Positions 1 through 6,949 of a stretch of DNA of 14,090 nt are shown here, piece by piece (position 1 is the first letter of the stretch; the number at the start of each line of letters is the position of its first letter). The notes under the pieces were generated by a model. The model ran no database searches, was not told the origin of the DNA, and saw only the letters and a list, made by a program, of their open reading frames with translations. Source of the DNA: a bacterium. GTDB taxonomy: Archaea > Nanobdellota > Nanobdellia > Pacearchaeales > GW2011-AR1. The DNA is taken from assembly GCA_030588935.1 (NCBI GenBank), contig JAUUWR010000020.1:1-14090 (forward strand). Direction: 5' to 3'. The translations under genes were made by a program, and so were the position numbers.

Positions 1-706
1 ATAATTTATAATTATCAAGGTATGCCATTGTTGCTGGATGTAATAACAATATGCTTGGAATGCCCTTTTTTTCGTTTTCATCAATTCTTTTTTTAAGGAT
101 TTCAAACAATTCTTCTGGTTTAATCCTGCTTTTGACACAACTTGAGAACGGATTTCTATTTTCTGGCTTTAAGGGTCCATAAGCAATAGTATTTTGGTCG
201 ACAGGAATATTTATTGGCATATGCACAATACTACTTGATTTAAAAGGTTTTTGTTCCCCTAATAAATCTGAGACATATTTAACCCCGGCCTTTTTTAAAA
301 ATTTAAAAGTTTTATTATTTGAACCAAATGCGTGAGTTCTCCACGAATTCATCTTTAATCCAAATTTTTTAAAAGCTTTTTTAGTTTTTTTAATATCTCT
401 TTTTTGATACCAAGCAGGACCATAGATACACCCCCAAATTTTTCTATATAAATAACTTTTAATTATATTCATTCCTCCAAAGTTATTATATGTATGTCCT
501 CCAAGTTCAACATCATATTCTAATAATTTTTTAACATTTTCTGTTTCTTTGTCTAAACAGATTCCATTTATAAAAATAGTGCATGATAAATTATATTTTT
601 TTAAAATTTCTAAATACTTTTTAGAGGCGACAATATTTGAACCAATTCCTTTTTGCTCCCAATCATACATGTTTTTAGAATGAACATCTCCTGTTATAAA
701 TATCAT
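1..706 (-). CDS. Polysaccharide deacetylase-like protein, 3' end cut by window edge
   Basis: An open frame of 235 codons starts at the ATG at 706-704 and runs off the left edge, so the C-terminus is missing. The fold looks like a NodB/polysaccharide deacetylase: an N-terminal strand carrying TGDVHS (residues 5-10) where the family normally has TFDD, a GGHTYNN segment (69-75) in place of the HSxxH metal motif, SWRTHAFGSN (121-130) where RxPYG is expected, and LLLHPATM (220-227) matching the late LxxHP motif. The second His of motif 2 is absent, so the metal site is altered or activity may be lost. Members of this fold remove N- or O-acetyl groups from surface sugars or act on related C-N bonds. 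It follows the epimerase-type gene on the same strand but has its own TATA element 25 nt upstream. A distant hydrolase of the same barrel fold remains possible. Confidence 0.6.
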   Translation of the reverse strand, partial: MIFITGDVHSKNMYDWEQKGIGSNIVASKKYLEILKKYNLSCTIFINGICLDKETENVKKLLEYDVELGGHTYNNFGGMNIIKSYLYRKIWGCIYGPAWYQKRDIKKTKKAFKKFGLKMNSWRTHAFGSNNKTFKFLKKAGVKYVSDLLGEQKPFKSSSIVHMPINIPVDQNTIAYGPLKPENRNPFSSCVKSRIKPEELFEILKKRIDENEKKGIPSILLLHPATMAYLDNYKL

Positions 707-726
707 AAATTAAATCACAAAAAAAG

Positions 727-735
727 GTATTTAAA
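727..735 (-). promoter_or_regulatory. Archaeal TATA box for the deacetylase-like gene
   Basis: On the minus strand the site reads TTTAAATAC. It is centred about 25 nt before the ATG at 706 and lies just beyond the stop codon of the preceding gene. This spacing implies a transcript with little or no leader, and no Shine-Dalgarno sequence precedes the ATG. Confidence 0.5.
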
Positions 736-736
736 C

Positions 737-1540
737 CTATCTTGTTATAGTTTTTTTTAGACCTACTTCTAAAGAAGTTTTTGGATGCCATCCAATCAGC
801 TTTTTTGCTTTATTAATATCTGCATAAATACAATCTTTATTTTTTGAATTGTCTAAAAATTCAATTTCTTTTCCTTTAACAATTTTTTTAGCTACTTCTT
901 TAACACTGTAGCTTTTTCCATAAGCTATATTTAAAATTTGAAAGGAATTTAAATCCAAACTCCTTTCAATTGCTTCTACCAAATCATCAATATAGAGATA
1001 ATCTCTTTTTGAAAAAGAATCTCTTAAAATAATTTTTTCTTTTCCTAATTGAGAAATTATATCTGGTATTAGAAATCCTTTTTTTTGTCCAGGACCATAT
1101 ACATTAAAAAATCTTAAAATAACACTTTGTAAATTAAATTTTTTATTGTAAAATTCACAGAGTTTTTCTCCCATTAATTTTGTTAATCCATAAAATGACA
1201 AGGGATTTTTTACAAATTCCTCTTTAATTGGTGATTTTGAATCCCCATAAACTGCAGAACTTGATGCAAAGATCAGTTTAGCTTTTTTTTCTTTACAAAA
1301 TTCTAAAATATTTTTTGTTCCATTAACATTCACATAAAGCATTTTTTCAGGATTTTTAGACCTTATTAAAGCTGCTAAATGGATTACATAATCTACACTT
1401 AATTTTTCAAGATTTTTGAGATTATTTATATCTTGCCCATTTTTTTTATCAAAATTGATAATTTCATATCGAGTTTCTAGACTTTCTTGTAATTTTTTCC
1501 CGATGAAACCCTCTCCTCCAGCAATAATTATTTTTTCCAT
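737..1540 (-). CDS. NAD-dependent sugar-nucleotide epimerase-type extended SDR
   Basis: A 267-residue extended short-chain dehydrogenase. It has a Rossmann GxxGxxG (G8, G11, G14), an acidic residue D31 after the second strand suggesting NAD, and the catalytic YxxxK as Y117-K121. The serine segment reads SSSAVYG (93-99): unlike its two SDR neighbours it lacks the Glu after the serines that serves 4,6-dehydratases, so an epimerase or reductase acting on a UDP-, GDP- or dTDP-sugar is more likely. It is shorter than the usual 310-330 residues but ends in a complete GWHPKTSLEVGL tail. I chose the ATG at 1540; a TTG at 1558 is in frame, but the Rossmann strand begins right after the ATG and a TATA-like TATATTAAA sits 26 nt before it. 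Substrate not determined. Confidence 0.85.
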   Translation of the reverse strand: MEKIIIAGGEGFIGKKLQESLETRYEIINFDKKNGQDINNLKNLEKLSVDYVIHLAALIRSKNPEKMLYVNVNGTKNILEFCKEKKAKLIFASSSAVYGDSKSPIKEEFVKNPLSFYGLTKLMGEKLCEFYNKKFNLQSVILRFFNVYGPGQKKGFLIPDIISQLGKEKIILRDSFSKRDYLYIDDLVEAIERSLDLNSFQILNIAYGKSYSVKEVAKKIVKGKEIEFLDNSKNKDCIYADINKAKKLIGWHPKTSLEVGLKKTITR

Positions 1541-1561
1541 ATTTCCTTTTCTCTCCAATAA

Positions 1562-1570
1562 TTTAATATA
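1562..1570 (-). promoter_or_regulatory. Possible TATA box for the epimerase-type gene
   Basis: The minus strand reads TATATTAAA, centred about 26 nt before the ATG at 1540, in a 56-nt gap that is much wider than the 1-nt gaps upstream in this gene group. An AAGGAAAT also precedes the ATG, so coupled translation from a longer transcript is possible too. AT-rich background makes such matches cheap. Confidence 0.35.
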
Positions 1571-1596
1571 TCTTTCATATTTACAAATGTTTTGTT

Positions 1597-2556
1597 TTAA
1601 ACCTTTTCACGCCACCATTGGAGAATGTCTTCTAATGTTTTTTCTAATGTAATCTTTGGTTTCCATCCAGTAATTTTCACAAATTTATCAACACAAGGAA
1701 TTGACAATATTACATCTGAAGGTCTTAATAAATTTTGGTCTACTTTTATTTGTATCTTATCTTTCATGTTTGAAATTTCTAAAAGTATATCAAGCATTTC
1801 GCCAATTTTTATTGTCCTGTTCCCCCCAATATTATATACTTCTCCTGGGGGGCATTTCTTCACTAATAAATAATATGCTTTCACAACATCTCTAACATCT
1901 GTAAAAGTCCTTACAGAATTTAAATCCCCTACTTTCAAAATAGGTTTTTGTAATTCTTTTTCTATTTTTGCGATTTGTTTAGCAAAAACCGAAACAACAC
2001 CCACTTCTCTTCCCCGGGGTCCTATATGTATAAATGTTCTTGTTCTTAAAGTTTTTAATCCATAAGAAAGAAAGTATTGCAATCCAACCATATCTTCCCC
2101 AATTTTTCCAATAGCATAGGGAGAAGTAGGTCTAAAAGGATTTGTTTCTTTAATTGGAATTTCATTTTCTTTAATCCGCCCATATACTTCTGAGGACGAA
2201 CAAATATGCATGATTGGATTCATCTTTAATTTTCTTACTGCTTCAAGTAAATGAACTGTACTAAGGATATTTGTTTGAATAGTATAGCTTGGTTCATCAA
2301 AACTCTTTTTAACATCAGACTGTGCTGCAAGGTGGTAAATAATATCCGGATTAACTTTTTCAATGCAATTCATAACAGAGTTTGAATCCAATAAATCACA
2401 ATTAACTAAATTTATTTTATTTTCAATATGTTTAATATTGTTTTTTGGACTTCTCCATCTATATGTGCCATAAATTTCTTCTCCTCTGTCTAAAAGCAAA
2501 TCCGCTAAATGACTCCCAACAAATCCTGTTATTCCAGTAATTAAAGATTTTCCCAT
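1597..2556 (-). CDS. GDP-mannose 4,6-dehydratase-like SDR
   Basis: A 319-residue extended SDR. It shows the glycine motif GITGFVG (8-14), a basic YRWRSP segment after the second strand (residues 32-37) of the kind that binds NADP in GDP-mannose dehydratases, SSSEVYG (120-126) with the Glu (E123) expected of a 4,6-dehydratase, and Y147xxxK151. The stretch LRTRTFIHIGPR (170-181) is typical of the GMD/RMD group. The expected reaction is conversion of a GDP-hexose to its 4-keto-6-deoxy form, or reduction of that product; I cannot choose firmly, and the exact sugar is unknown. It is the third gene of the legB operon, starting 1 nt after the nucleotidylyltransferase stop, so the two are probably made together from one mRNA. 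The GWKPKITLEKTL tail is the normal family C-terminus, so the gene is complete. Confidence 0.82.
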   Translation of the reverse strand: MGKSLITGITGFVGSHLADLLLDRGEEIYGTYRWRSPKNNIKHIENKINLVNCDLLDSNSVMNCIEKVNPDIIYHLAAQSDVKKSFDEPSYTIQTNILSTVHLLEAVRKLKMNPIMHICSSSEVYGRIKENEIPIKETNPFRPTSPYAIGKIGEDMVGLQYFLSYGLKTLRTRTFIHIGPRGREVGVVSVFAKQIAKIEKELQKPILKVGDLNSVRTFTDVRDVVKAYYLLVKKCPPGEVYNIGGNRTIKIGEMLDILLEISNMKDKIQIKVDQNLLRPSDVILSIPCVDKFVKITGWKPKITLEKTLEDILQWWREKV

Positions 2557-2557
2557 T

Positions 2558-3247
2558 TTATTTTTTATTTACCAATTCCGATTGAGCTTTTTGATAATCC
2601 GTTAATCTCCCAATATCCGTCCATTTTCCAGTATGTAAAAATCTCAAAACTTTTCCATTTTTTTCAAGAACTTTTTTTACTAAATTAGGCATATTATAAA
2701 ATTTATTTTTTGGGATATATTTTAATACAGAAGGATTTAAAATATAAATTCCTGCAACTATCTGGGGGCATAAGGTAGGCTTTTCTTCAATCATTTCAAT
2801 TCTATGCTCCTTAGATTTAACAACCCCATAAAGAATAGGTACTTTTATTTTTTTTGTTACAACAGTAATATCTGACTCCTTTTCTAAGTGAAATTTAGAT
2901 AGAGCATTAAAATCAATATCAGTAAGAATATCTCCATTTATAACAAGAAAATCTTTAGTTAGTTGTTGTTCAAGATTTTTTAATGGGCCTGCTGTTCCTA
3001 AAGGGTTAGTTTCTTCATAATAAGAAATGTTCAAACCTAAATTTGAGCCATCACTAAAAAAAGTCTTAATATAATTTGATCTATAACCTACTGTTAATAC
3101 TATATCCTTAAATCCCTGAGATTTTAATCTTTCAAGTAGAATTTCTAAAATAGCTTTGTCTCCAACAGGCAATAATGGTTTTGGAAGTACATATGTATAA
3201 GGTCTTAACCTCTTCCCTTCCCCTCCTGCTAATATAACCGTCTTCAT
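2558..3247 (-). CDS. Sugar-1-phosphate nucleotidylyltransferase
   Basis: A 229-residue nucleotidyltransferase that joins a sugar-1-phosphate to an NTP, releasing pyrophosphate. The family motifs occur in order: LAGGEGKRLRPYT (6-18) for nucleotide binding, PKPLLPVGDKAI (22-33), GTAGPL (84-89), the metal-binding GD (105-106), EEKP (154-157), and WTDIGRLTDY (209-218) with a second metal-binding Asp. It is a catalytic domain only, with no left-handed beta-helix or CBS extension. Guanylyl-, thymidylyl- and uridylyl-transferases share these motifs, so the base is not readable. Neighbouring GMD-like and LegB-like dehydratases, both known to use GDP-sugars in some organisms, favour GTP by context only. 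It is separated by 1 nt from each neighbour (legB upstream, the GMD-like gene downstream). Confidence 0.85.
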   Translation of the reverse strand: MKTVILAGGEGKRLRPYTYVLPKPLLPVGDKAILEILLERLKSQGFKDIVLTVGYRSNYIKTFFSDGSNLGLNISYYEETNPLGTAGPLKNLEQQLTKDFLVINGDILTDIDFNALSKFHLEKESDITVVTKKIKVPILYGVVKSKEHRIEMIEEKPTLCPQIVAGIYILNPSVLKYIPKNKFYNMPNLVKKVLEKNGKVLRFLHTGKWTDIGRLTDYQKAQSELVNKK

Positions 3248-3248
3248 T

Positions 3249-4244
3249 TTAAAGATTATATTCTCCAGGATGAAATTTATCTATATTTGCTCTGATATAT
3301 TCAACAACCTTTTCCAAACCCTCTTTAAGGCTTGTTTTTGGTTGCCATCCTAATAATTCTTTAGCTTTAGAATTATCACATAATAAAAGCCAGACCTCAC
3401 TACTTTCTGGTCTTACTCTCTCTTTTTTTAACTCAACTCTAGATTCTAAATCTTTTCCAAGTACCTCTCCAATTGTTTTCATAAGATCTCTTATAGAAAC
3501 TGCAGTTCTACTACCGATATTAATTATTTCACCAACAGAATTATCACATTTGGCTGTTTTAATAAAAGCATCTACAGTATCTTCAATATAAGTAAAATCT
3601 CTTTTTGGTTCTAGAGATCCCAGGTTTATTTTTCCTCCAGCTATTGCTTGGGAAATTATTGTTGGTATAACTGCTCTATCTGATTGTCTGGGACCATATG
3701 TATTAAAGGGTCTTATTATTGTTACAGGTAGTTTGTAAGAAAGATAAAAGCTTCTTGCAATCAGATCTGCAGAAGCTTTTGATGCAGCATAAGGAGATTG
3801 CGCCTTTATCGGATGTTTTTCATCTATTGGTTTGTATTCTGCAGTCCCATATACTTCTGAGGTAGAAGTTGTAATAATCTTCTCAGTTCCGTGTTCACAG
3901 GCAGCTTGCAGAAAATTTAAAGTGCCTAGAATATTTGTTTGGATATGGTCTCTCGGAGCCACATACGAATGTGGAATTGAGATGCGTGCCCCTAAATGAA
4001 AAATAAAATCCATCCCTTTTGTAACTTCTTTAACTGAATCTGGATATTTAAAATCTCTATCTACAATTTCTATTTGCATTCTAATCTTTTTTGAAACTTC
4101 TTCAAGTTTTCCAAAATAATTTCTTGAATTGTAATTAACCAAAGCACGAACTTGTGCTCCTTCTTTTACTAATCTTTCTGTTAAATGGCTCCCAATAAAA
4201 CCTCCCGCCCCAGTTACCAAAACTCTTTTTCCTTTTAATTCCAT
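3249..4244 (-). CDS. legB: LegB-type NDP-N-acetylglucosamine 4,6-dehydratase
   Basis: A 331-residue extended SDR. Features are GAGGFIG (12-18), TSTSEVYGTAEY (126-137) with dehydratase Glu E130, Y152AASK156, and RPFNTYGPRQSDRAVIPTI (178-196), which I recognise as characteristic of LegB proteins that form a 4-keto-6-deoxy sugar nucleotide on the way to legionaminic acid or bacillosamine-like sugars. LegB of Campylobacter acts on GDP-GlcNAc. The later legionaminate genes (aminotransferase, acetyltransferase, synthase, CMP transferase) are not in the window, so the end product is open. It is the first gene of its operon: a CCTTAAATAA box is centred 25 nt before the ATG and no Shine-Dalgarno site is present. 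Parts of the gene look richer in G+C than the neighbours, a weak hint of a different origin. Confidence 0.8.
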   Translation of the reverse strand: MELKGKRVLVTGAGGFIGSHLTERLVKEGAQVRALVNYNSRNYFGKLEEVSKKIRMQIEIVDRDFKYPDSVKEVTKGMDFIFHLGARISIPHSYVAPRDHIQTNILGTLNFLQAACEHGTEKIITTSTSEVYGTAEYKPIDEKHPIKAQSPYAASKASADLIARSFYLSYKLPVTIIRPFNTYGPRQSDRAVIPTIISQAIAGGKINLGSLEPKRDFTYIEDTVDAFIKTAKCDNSVGEIINIGSRTAVSIRDLMKTIGEVLGKDLESRVELKKERVRPESSEVWLLLCDNSKAKELLGWQPKTSLKEGLEKVVEYIRANIDKFHPGEYNL

Positions 4245-4264
4245 TTCATTTAAAAAAAAAGCAG

Positions 4265-4274
4265 TTATTTAAGG
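4265..4274 (-). promoter_or_regulatory. TATA box of the legB operon
   Basis: The minus strand reads CCTTAAATAA, centred about 25 nt before the legB ATG at 4244. It forms a divergent pair with the rightward promoter at 4291-4300 in a 76-nt intergenic region. Confidence 0.5.
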
Positions 4275-4290
4275 ATTGCTGTTCCAAAAA

Positions 4291-4300
4291 ATATATAAAT
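4291..4300 (+). promoter_or_regulatory. TATA box of the glycosyltransferase gene
   Basis: The site reads ATATATAAAT, preceded by an A-rich tract like a BRE. It is centred about 25 nt before the ATG at 4321, implying a leaderless or nearly leaderless mRNA. Confidence 0.5.
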
Positions 4301-4320
4301 CTATATTATAAGTAAATAAT

Positions 4321-5352
4321 ATGATTAAAAAAATATGTTTTTTTACAACGCATTTCGCTCATTCCAGACAAAGATTACTTGAATATTATGAAAAAATTTT
4401 GCCTAAGGATGTTGAAATTTTTTTATTTTGTCAAGAAAATATAAAAAACGAGTTTAAATTAAAAAGGATAAAGAAAATAAGTTATAACTGCAGCAAACCT
4501 TATGTTTTTCTTAAATTGAGAAAGTTCTGTAAAAAAAATAATATTGATGTATTAACAAATGTTTCAGGAGGGTCTTCAGTAGGATTTACTCTAATTTTAA
4601 CAACAATTTTCACAAAAACAAAAAATCTATTTTATGGCCATGGAAATCCTAAATTTAAAGCAATTTTTACTCAATTCTTTCTTCAACTTTTTTTAAATAG
4701 AATATTATATTGTTCACCAGATATAGTTAGGAAGGCAAAAAAAGCTCTTTTTTTAAGTAAAAATAAACTTTTTCCTTTAGAAGTTTTAGTAGATACAGAT
4801 TTTTTTAAACCCAAAAATAAAAAACTATGTAGGAAAAAATTAGGTTTAAATCAAAAAGATAAAATAATCCTTCATGTTTCAAGAATACATCCTAGTAAGG
4901 GCTCTGAATATCTTCTTGAGCTTATAAAAAGAAATCCAAACAAAAAATTTATTTTAGTTGGGGAATTAATGGATGAAAACTATAAAAAACGAGAATTAAA
5001 AAATGTCATTTTTATTTCAAAAACAACCAAGGAGAAATTAAAAGAATATTATTGTGCTGCAGATTTATTTATTTTTTTAAGTCAAAGGGAAGGATATGGT
5101 TTACCTCCAAGAGAAGCAATGGCTTGTGGTACTCCTGCAATTGTTTCAGATATTCTTGCAGTAAGATTAATACAAAAAGCAATAAAAGTTCCTTTTGATA
5201 TGGAGATTGCACAAAAAGAAATAGATAATTTTTTCGAACTTTCAGAAAAACAAAGAAAAAAACTCTCTCAAAAATCAAAAGAGTGTATTCTAAATGATTT
5301 CCCACAAGAAAAGATAAAAAAAGACCATCTAAAATATTTTTTAGATTTTTGA
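4321..5352 (+). CDS. GT-B glycosyltransferase, group 1 / GT4-like
   Basis: A 343-residue GT-B glycosyltransferase, and the only rightward gene in the window. The C-terminal half carries the Glycos_transf_1 signature: KIILHVSRIHPSKGSEYL (181-198) with the basic residues that contact the donor phosphates, and EGYGLPPREAMACGTPAIVSD (257-277), which contains the EX7E pair E257 and E265. The N-terminal half is poorly conserved and has no signal peptide or clear membrane helix, so it should act on the cytoplasmic face, adding a sugar from an NDP-sugar to a lipid-linked or nascent glycan. Its divergent promoter shared with the legB operon suggests the two belong to the same glycan pathway. Donor and acceptor cannot be read from sequence. 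The ATG is supported by the TATA box 25 nt upstream. Confidence 0.83.
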   Translation: MIKKICFFTTHFAHSRQRLLEYYEKILPKDVEIFLFCQENIKNEFKLKRIKKISYNCSKPYVFLKLRKFCKKNNIDVLTNVSGGSSVGFTLILTTIFTKTKNLFYGHGNPKFKAIFTQFFLQLFLNRILYCSPDIVRKAKKALFLSKNKLFPLEVLVDTDFFKPKNKKLCRKKLGLNQKDKIILHVSRIHPSKGSEYLLELIKRNPNKKFILVGELMDENYKKRELKNVIFISKTTKEKLKEYYCAADLFIFLSQREGYGLPPREAMACGTPAIVSDILAVRLIQKAIKVPFDMEIAQKEIDNFFELSEKQRKKLSQKSKECILNDFPQEKIKKDHLKYFLDF

Positions 5353-5371
5353 TAGAAATTCAAAGACTGCC

Positions 5372-5383
5372 TTTCTCTTTTTT
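5372..5383 (+). terminator. T-rich termination tract after the glycosyltransferase
   Basis: The tract TTTCTCTTTTTT lies about 20 nt after the glycosyltransferase stop codon. Archaeal RNA polymerase terminates on such T-rich tracts without a required hairpin. Base composition alone makes such tracts common here. Confidence 0.35.
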
Positions 5384-5505
5384 AACATGTGTCTTGATTT
5401 TCTTAAATAAAACACTTTTCATTTTATTTGGAAACTTAAATATCCTAGATTCGTTCAAACCATATAAAATCTCGGTATGCTATAATATTTCTTTTATTTT
5501 TTTAC

Positions 5506-5537
5506 ATTTAAATATTTAGATGATTATATATTTAAAT
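5506..5537. repeat. 10-bp AT inverted repeat
   Basis: ATTTAAATAT at 5506-5515 is perfectly inverted at 5528-5537 across a 12-nt loop. The arms contain no G or C, so an RNA hairpin would be weak. It may help end leftward transcripts or be chance in AT-rich DNA. Confidence 0.4.
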
Positions 5538-5543
5538 AAAAAG
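5535..5543 (-). terminator. T-tract after the phosphonate operon
   Basis: On the minus strand a CTTTTTATT tract follows the last stop codon of the phosphonate operon by about 10 nt, a likely archaeal T-tract terminator for that transcript. Confidence 0.35.
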
Positions 5544-5552
5544 ACAGGAAAT

Positions 5553-6947
5553 TTAGGTTATAACTTTTCCTTTCATATCTTCTGGAATCTGGATGTCCAA
5601 TTTATTTAAAATTGTGGGAGCAATATCAAGGATATCAACTTCATCTAAATCTCCTTTTTTATTACAGCAATTCATTATAAAAATCCCTTGTCGAGAGTGC
5701 CCTGCATCATCACTCCATAACGCGGTGCTTGGGGACCAAAGAGTAGGATTTCCGATTTTAGAGGGGTTGCAGCCATATTGTAAATCATCAAAATAAATAA
5801 TCATATCTGGAGTAATTTCTCTACACTTCCCATCAAAATCTCTGCCTTTCTTAAAGATTTTTGTATTTAGTATTTTGTCATCCTCTCCCGGAATTTTTTT
5901 TATTTTTTGTTCTAGTTCATTAAGTAAATTATTATAGTCTTTGAGGTCAACAATTCCTGATTTTTCTCTTCCTTTTAAATTAATAAAAATTTGTCCTTCT
6001 AAAACCCCATTTATAAAAACTTTTGTTTTTGTCCAATCTATCATATAAGTTTCAAGTTTGCATGGCTTATTGATCTTTAATTCTTCTTTTAATACTAAAT
6101 AGCCTTCTTTAATAAGCCAGTCACTTAAATTTACTCTGTTATGCATTCGATTTATCCCATGATCTGAAAGAACTATGATTAAGGTATCTTTTGGGAGCAA
6201 GGCAATTAATTTTCCTAACTTTCTATCAATAAATTTGTAATATTCTTTTAAGATATTTTTAAATTTTGAATTTGGTTCATATTTTCTATGTTGAGGATCA
6301 CAATATCTCCAAAAATTATGATTCATTTTATCAGTTTCGCCCAGCACTCCAAAAAATAAATCCCATTTTTTATTTTTAATGAGATGGTTCATTAATTTAA
6401 AATGCATCTGCGTTGTTTTGTAACATCTTTTTAATAATTTTTCTTTTGATAAATCTCTAGGATTCTTTGTTTCGATTAGAAATGGCCCCCCAAAAAGGGA
6501 TCCAATTTCTTGTTTTAATTCCTTAGGTTGTGTATATTCTTTGTTAGTTCCGGGAGTAAGAAATCCAGTAACCATTATTCCATCAAAAGATTTAATAGGC
6601 CAAGTTAATGGGATAAGACAGATAATTGATTTTTTATTTTTTTCCGAAACAATTTGCCAAATACTTTTTTCTTTCACATTTTTATAAGTAGTTAGACTTG
6701 AAAACTCATAAGAATCTCTTTTTCTATATAAACATTCAAAGATTCCATGCTCTGAAGGATTTTTTCCAGTGGTTATAGAAGTCCAAGCAACAATAGATAA
6801 AGGAGGGATACAACTATTTAATTTTGCATAGCATCCTTGTTGCATTATTTTTCTAATAGTGGGTAATTCATCAATCCATTCTCCAAAAACTTTCTCCGGC
6901 ATTGCTCCATCAATTCCAAAAACAAAAACTTTTTTTAAATTATTCAT
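5553..6947 (-). CDS. Type I phosphodiesterase / nucleotide pyrophosphatase-like enzyme
   Basis: A 464-residue alkaline phosphatase-superfamily protein. Visible motifs: GIDGA (11-15) with metal ligand D13; PPLSIVAWTSITTGKNP (48-64), where the position of the usual Thr/Ser nucleophile is Ser51; ETDKMNH (204-210) giving Asp206 and His210; SDHG (261-264) giving Asp262 and His263; and a late GHSRQGIFIM block with the last His ligand. The two-zinc site appears complete. No signal peptide or membrane helix is seen, which points to a cytosolic substrate. Relatives hydrolyse phosphodiesters and nucleotide diphosphates or transfer phospho-groups. It is the last gene of the phosphonate operon, 2 nt after the reductase stop, so it may cleave CMP from a cytidylylated phosphonate or move the phosphonyl group to an acceptor. 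That role is inference. Confidence 0.82.
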   Translation of the reverse strand: MNNLKKVFVFGIDGAMPEKVFGEWIDELPTIRKIMQQGCYAKLNSCIPPLSIVAWTSITTGKNPSEHGIFECLYRKRDSYEFSSLTTYKNVKEKSIWQIVSEKNKKSIICLIPLTWPIKSFDGIMVTGFLTPGTNKEYTQPKELKQEIGSLFGGPFLIETKNPRDLSKEKLLKRCYKTTQMHFKLMNHLIKNKKWDLFFGVLGETDKMNHNFWRYCDPQHRKYEPNSKFKNILKEYYKFIDRKLGKLIALLPKDTLIIVLSDHGINRMHNRVNLSDWLIKEGYLVLKEELKINKPCKLETYMIDWTKTKVFINGVLEGQIFINLKGREKSGIVDLKDYNNLLNELEQKIKKIPGEDDKILNTKIFKKGRDFDGKCREITPDMIIYFDDLQYGCNPSKIGNPTLWSPSTALWSDDAGHSRQGIFIMNCCNKKGDLDEVDILDIAPTILNKLDIQIPEDMKGKVIT

Positions 6948-6949
6948 TT

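Larger units (their letters stand above)
5353..5552. other. Convergent intergenic region
   Basis: This 200-nt stretch lies between the ends of the rightward glycosyltransferase and the leftward phosphodiesterase gene. I see no open frame of note, no tRNA cloverleaf and no recognisable small RNA. It holds T-rich tracts on both strands, suitable for archaeal termination, and one 10-bp AT-only inverted repeat (5506-5515 with 5528-5537). Confidence 0.6.

Noticed and set aside
1541..1558. TTG start for the epimerase-type gene at 1558
   Set aside because: The Rossmann strand starts right at the ATG at 1540, and the candidate TATA box lies too close to 1558.
1416..1895. Plus-strand open frames opposite the SDR genes
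   Set aside because: They have low-complexity hydrophobic translations, lie antisense to well-supported genes and show no family motifs. The same applies to plus-strand frames near 5593, 8051, 10526 and 12132 and the minus frame at 5069-5305.
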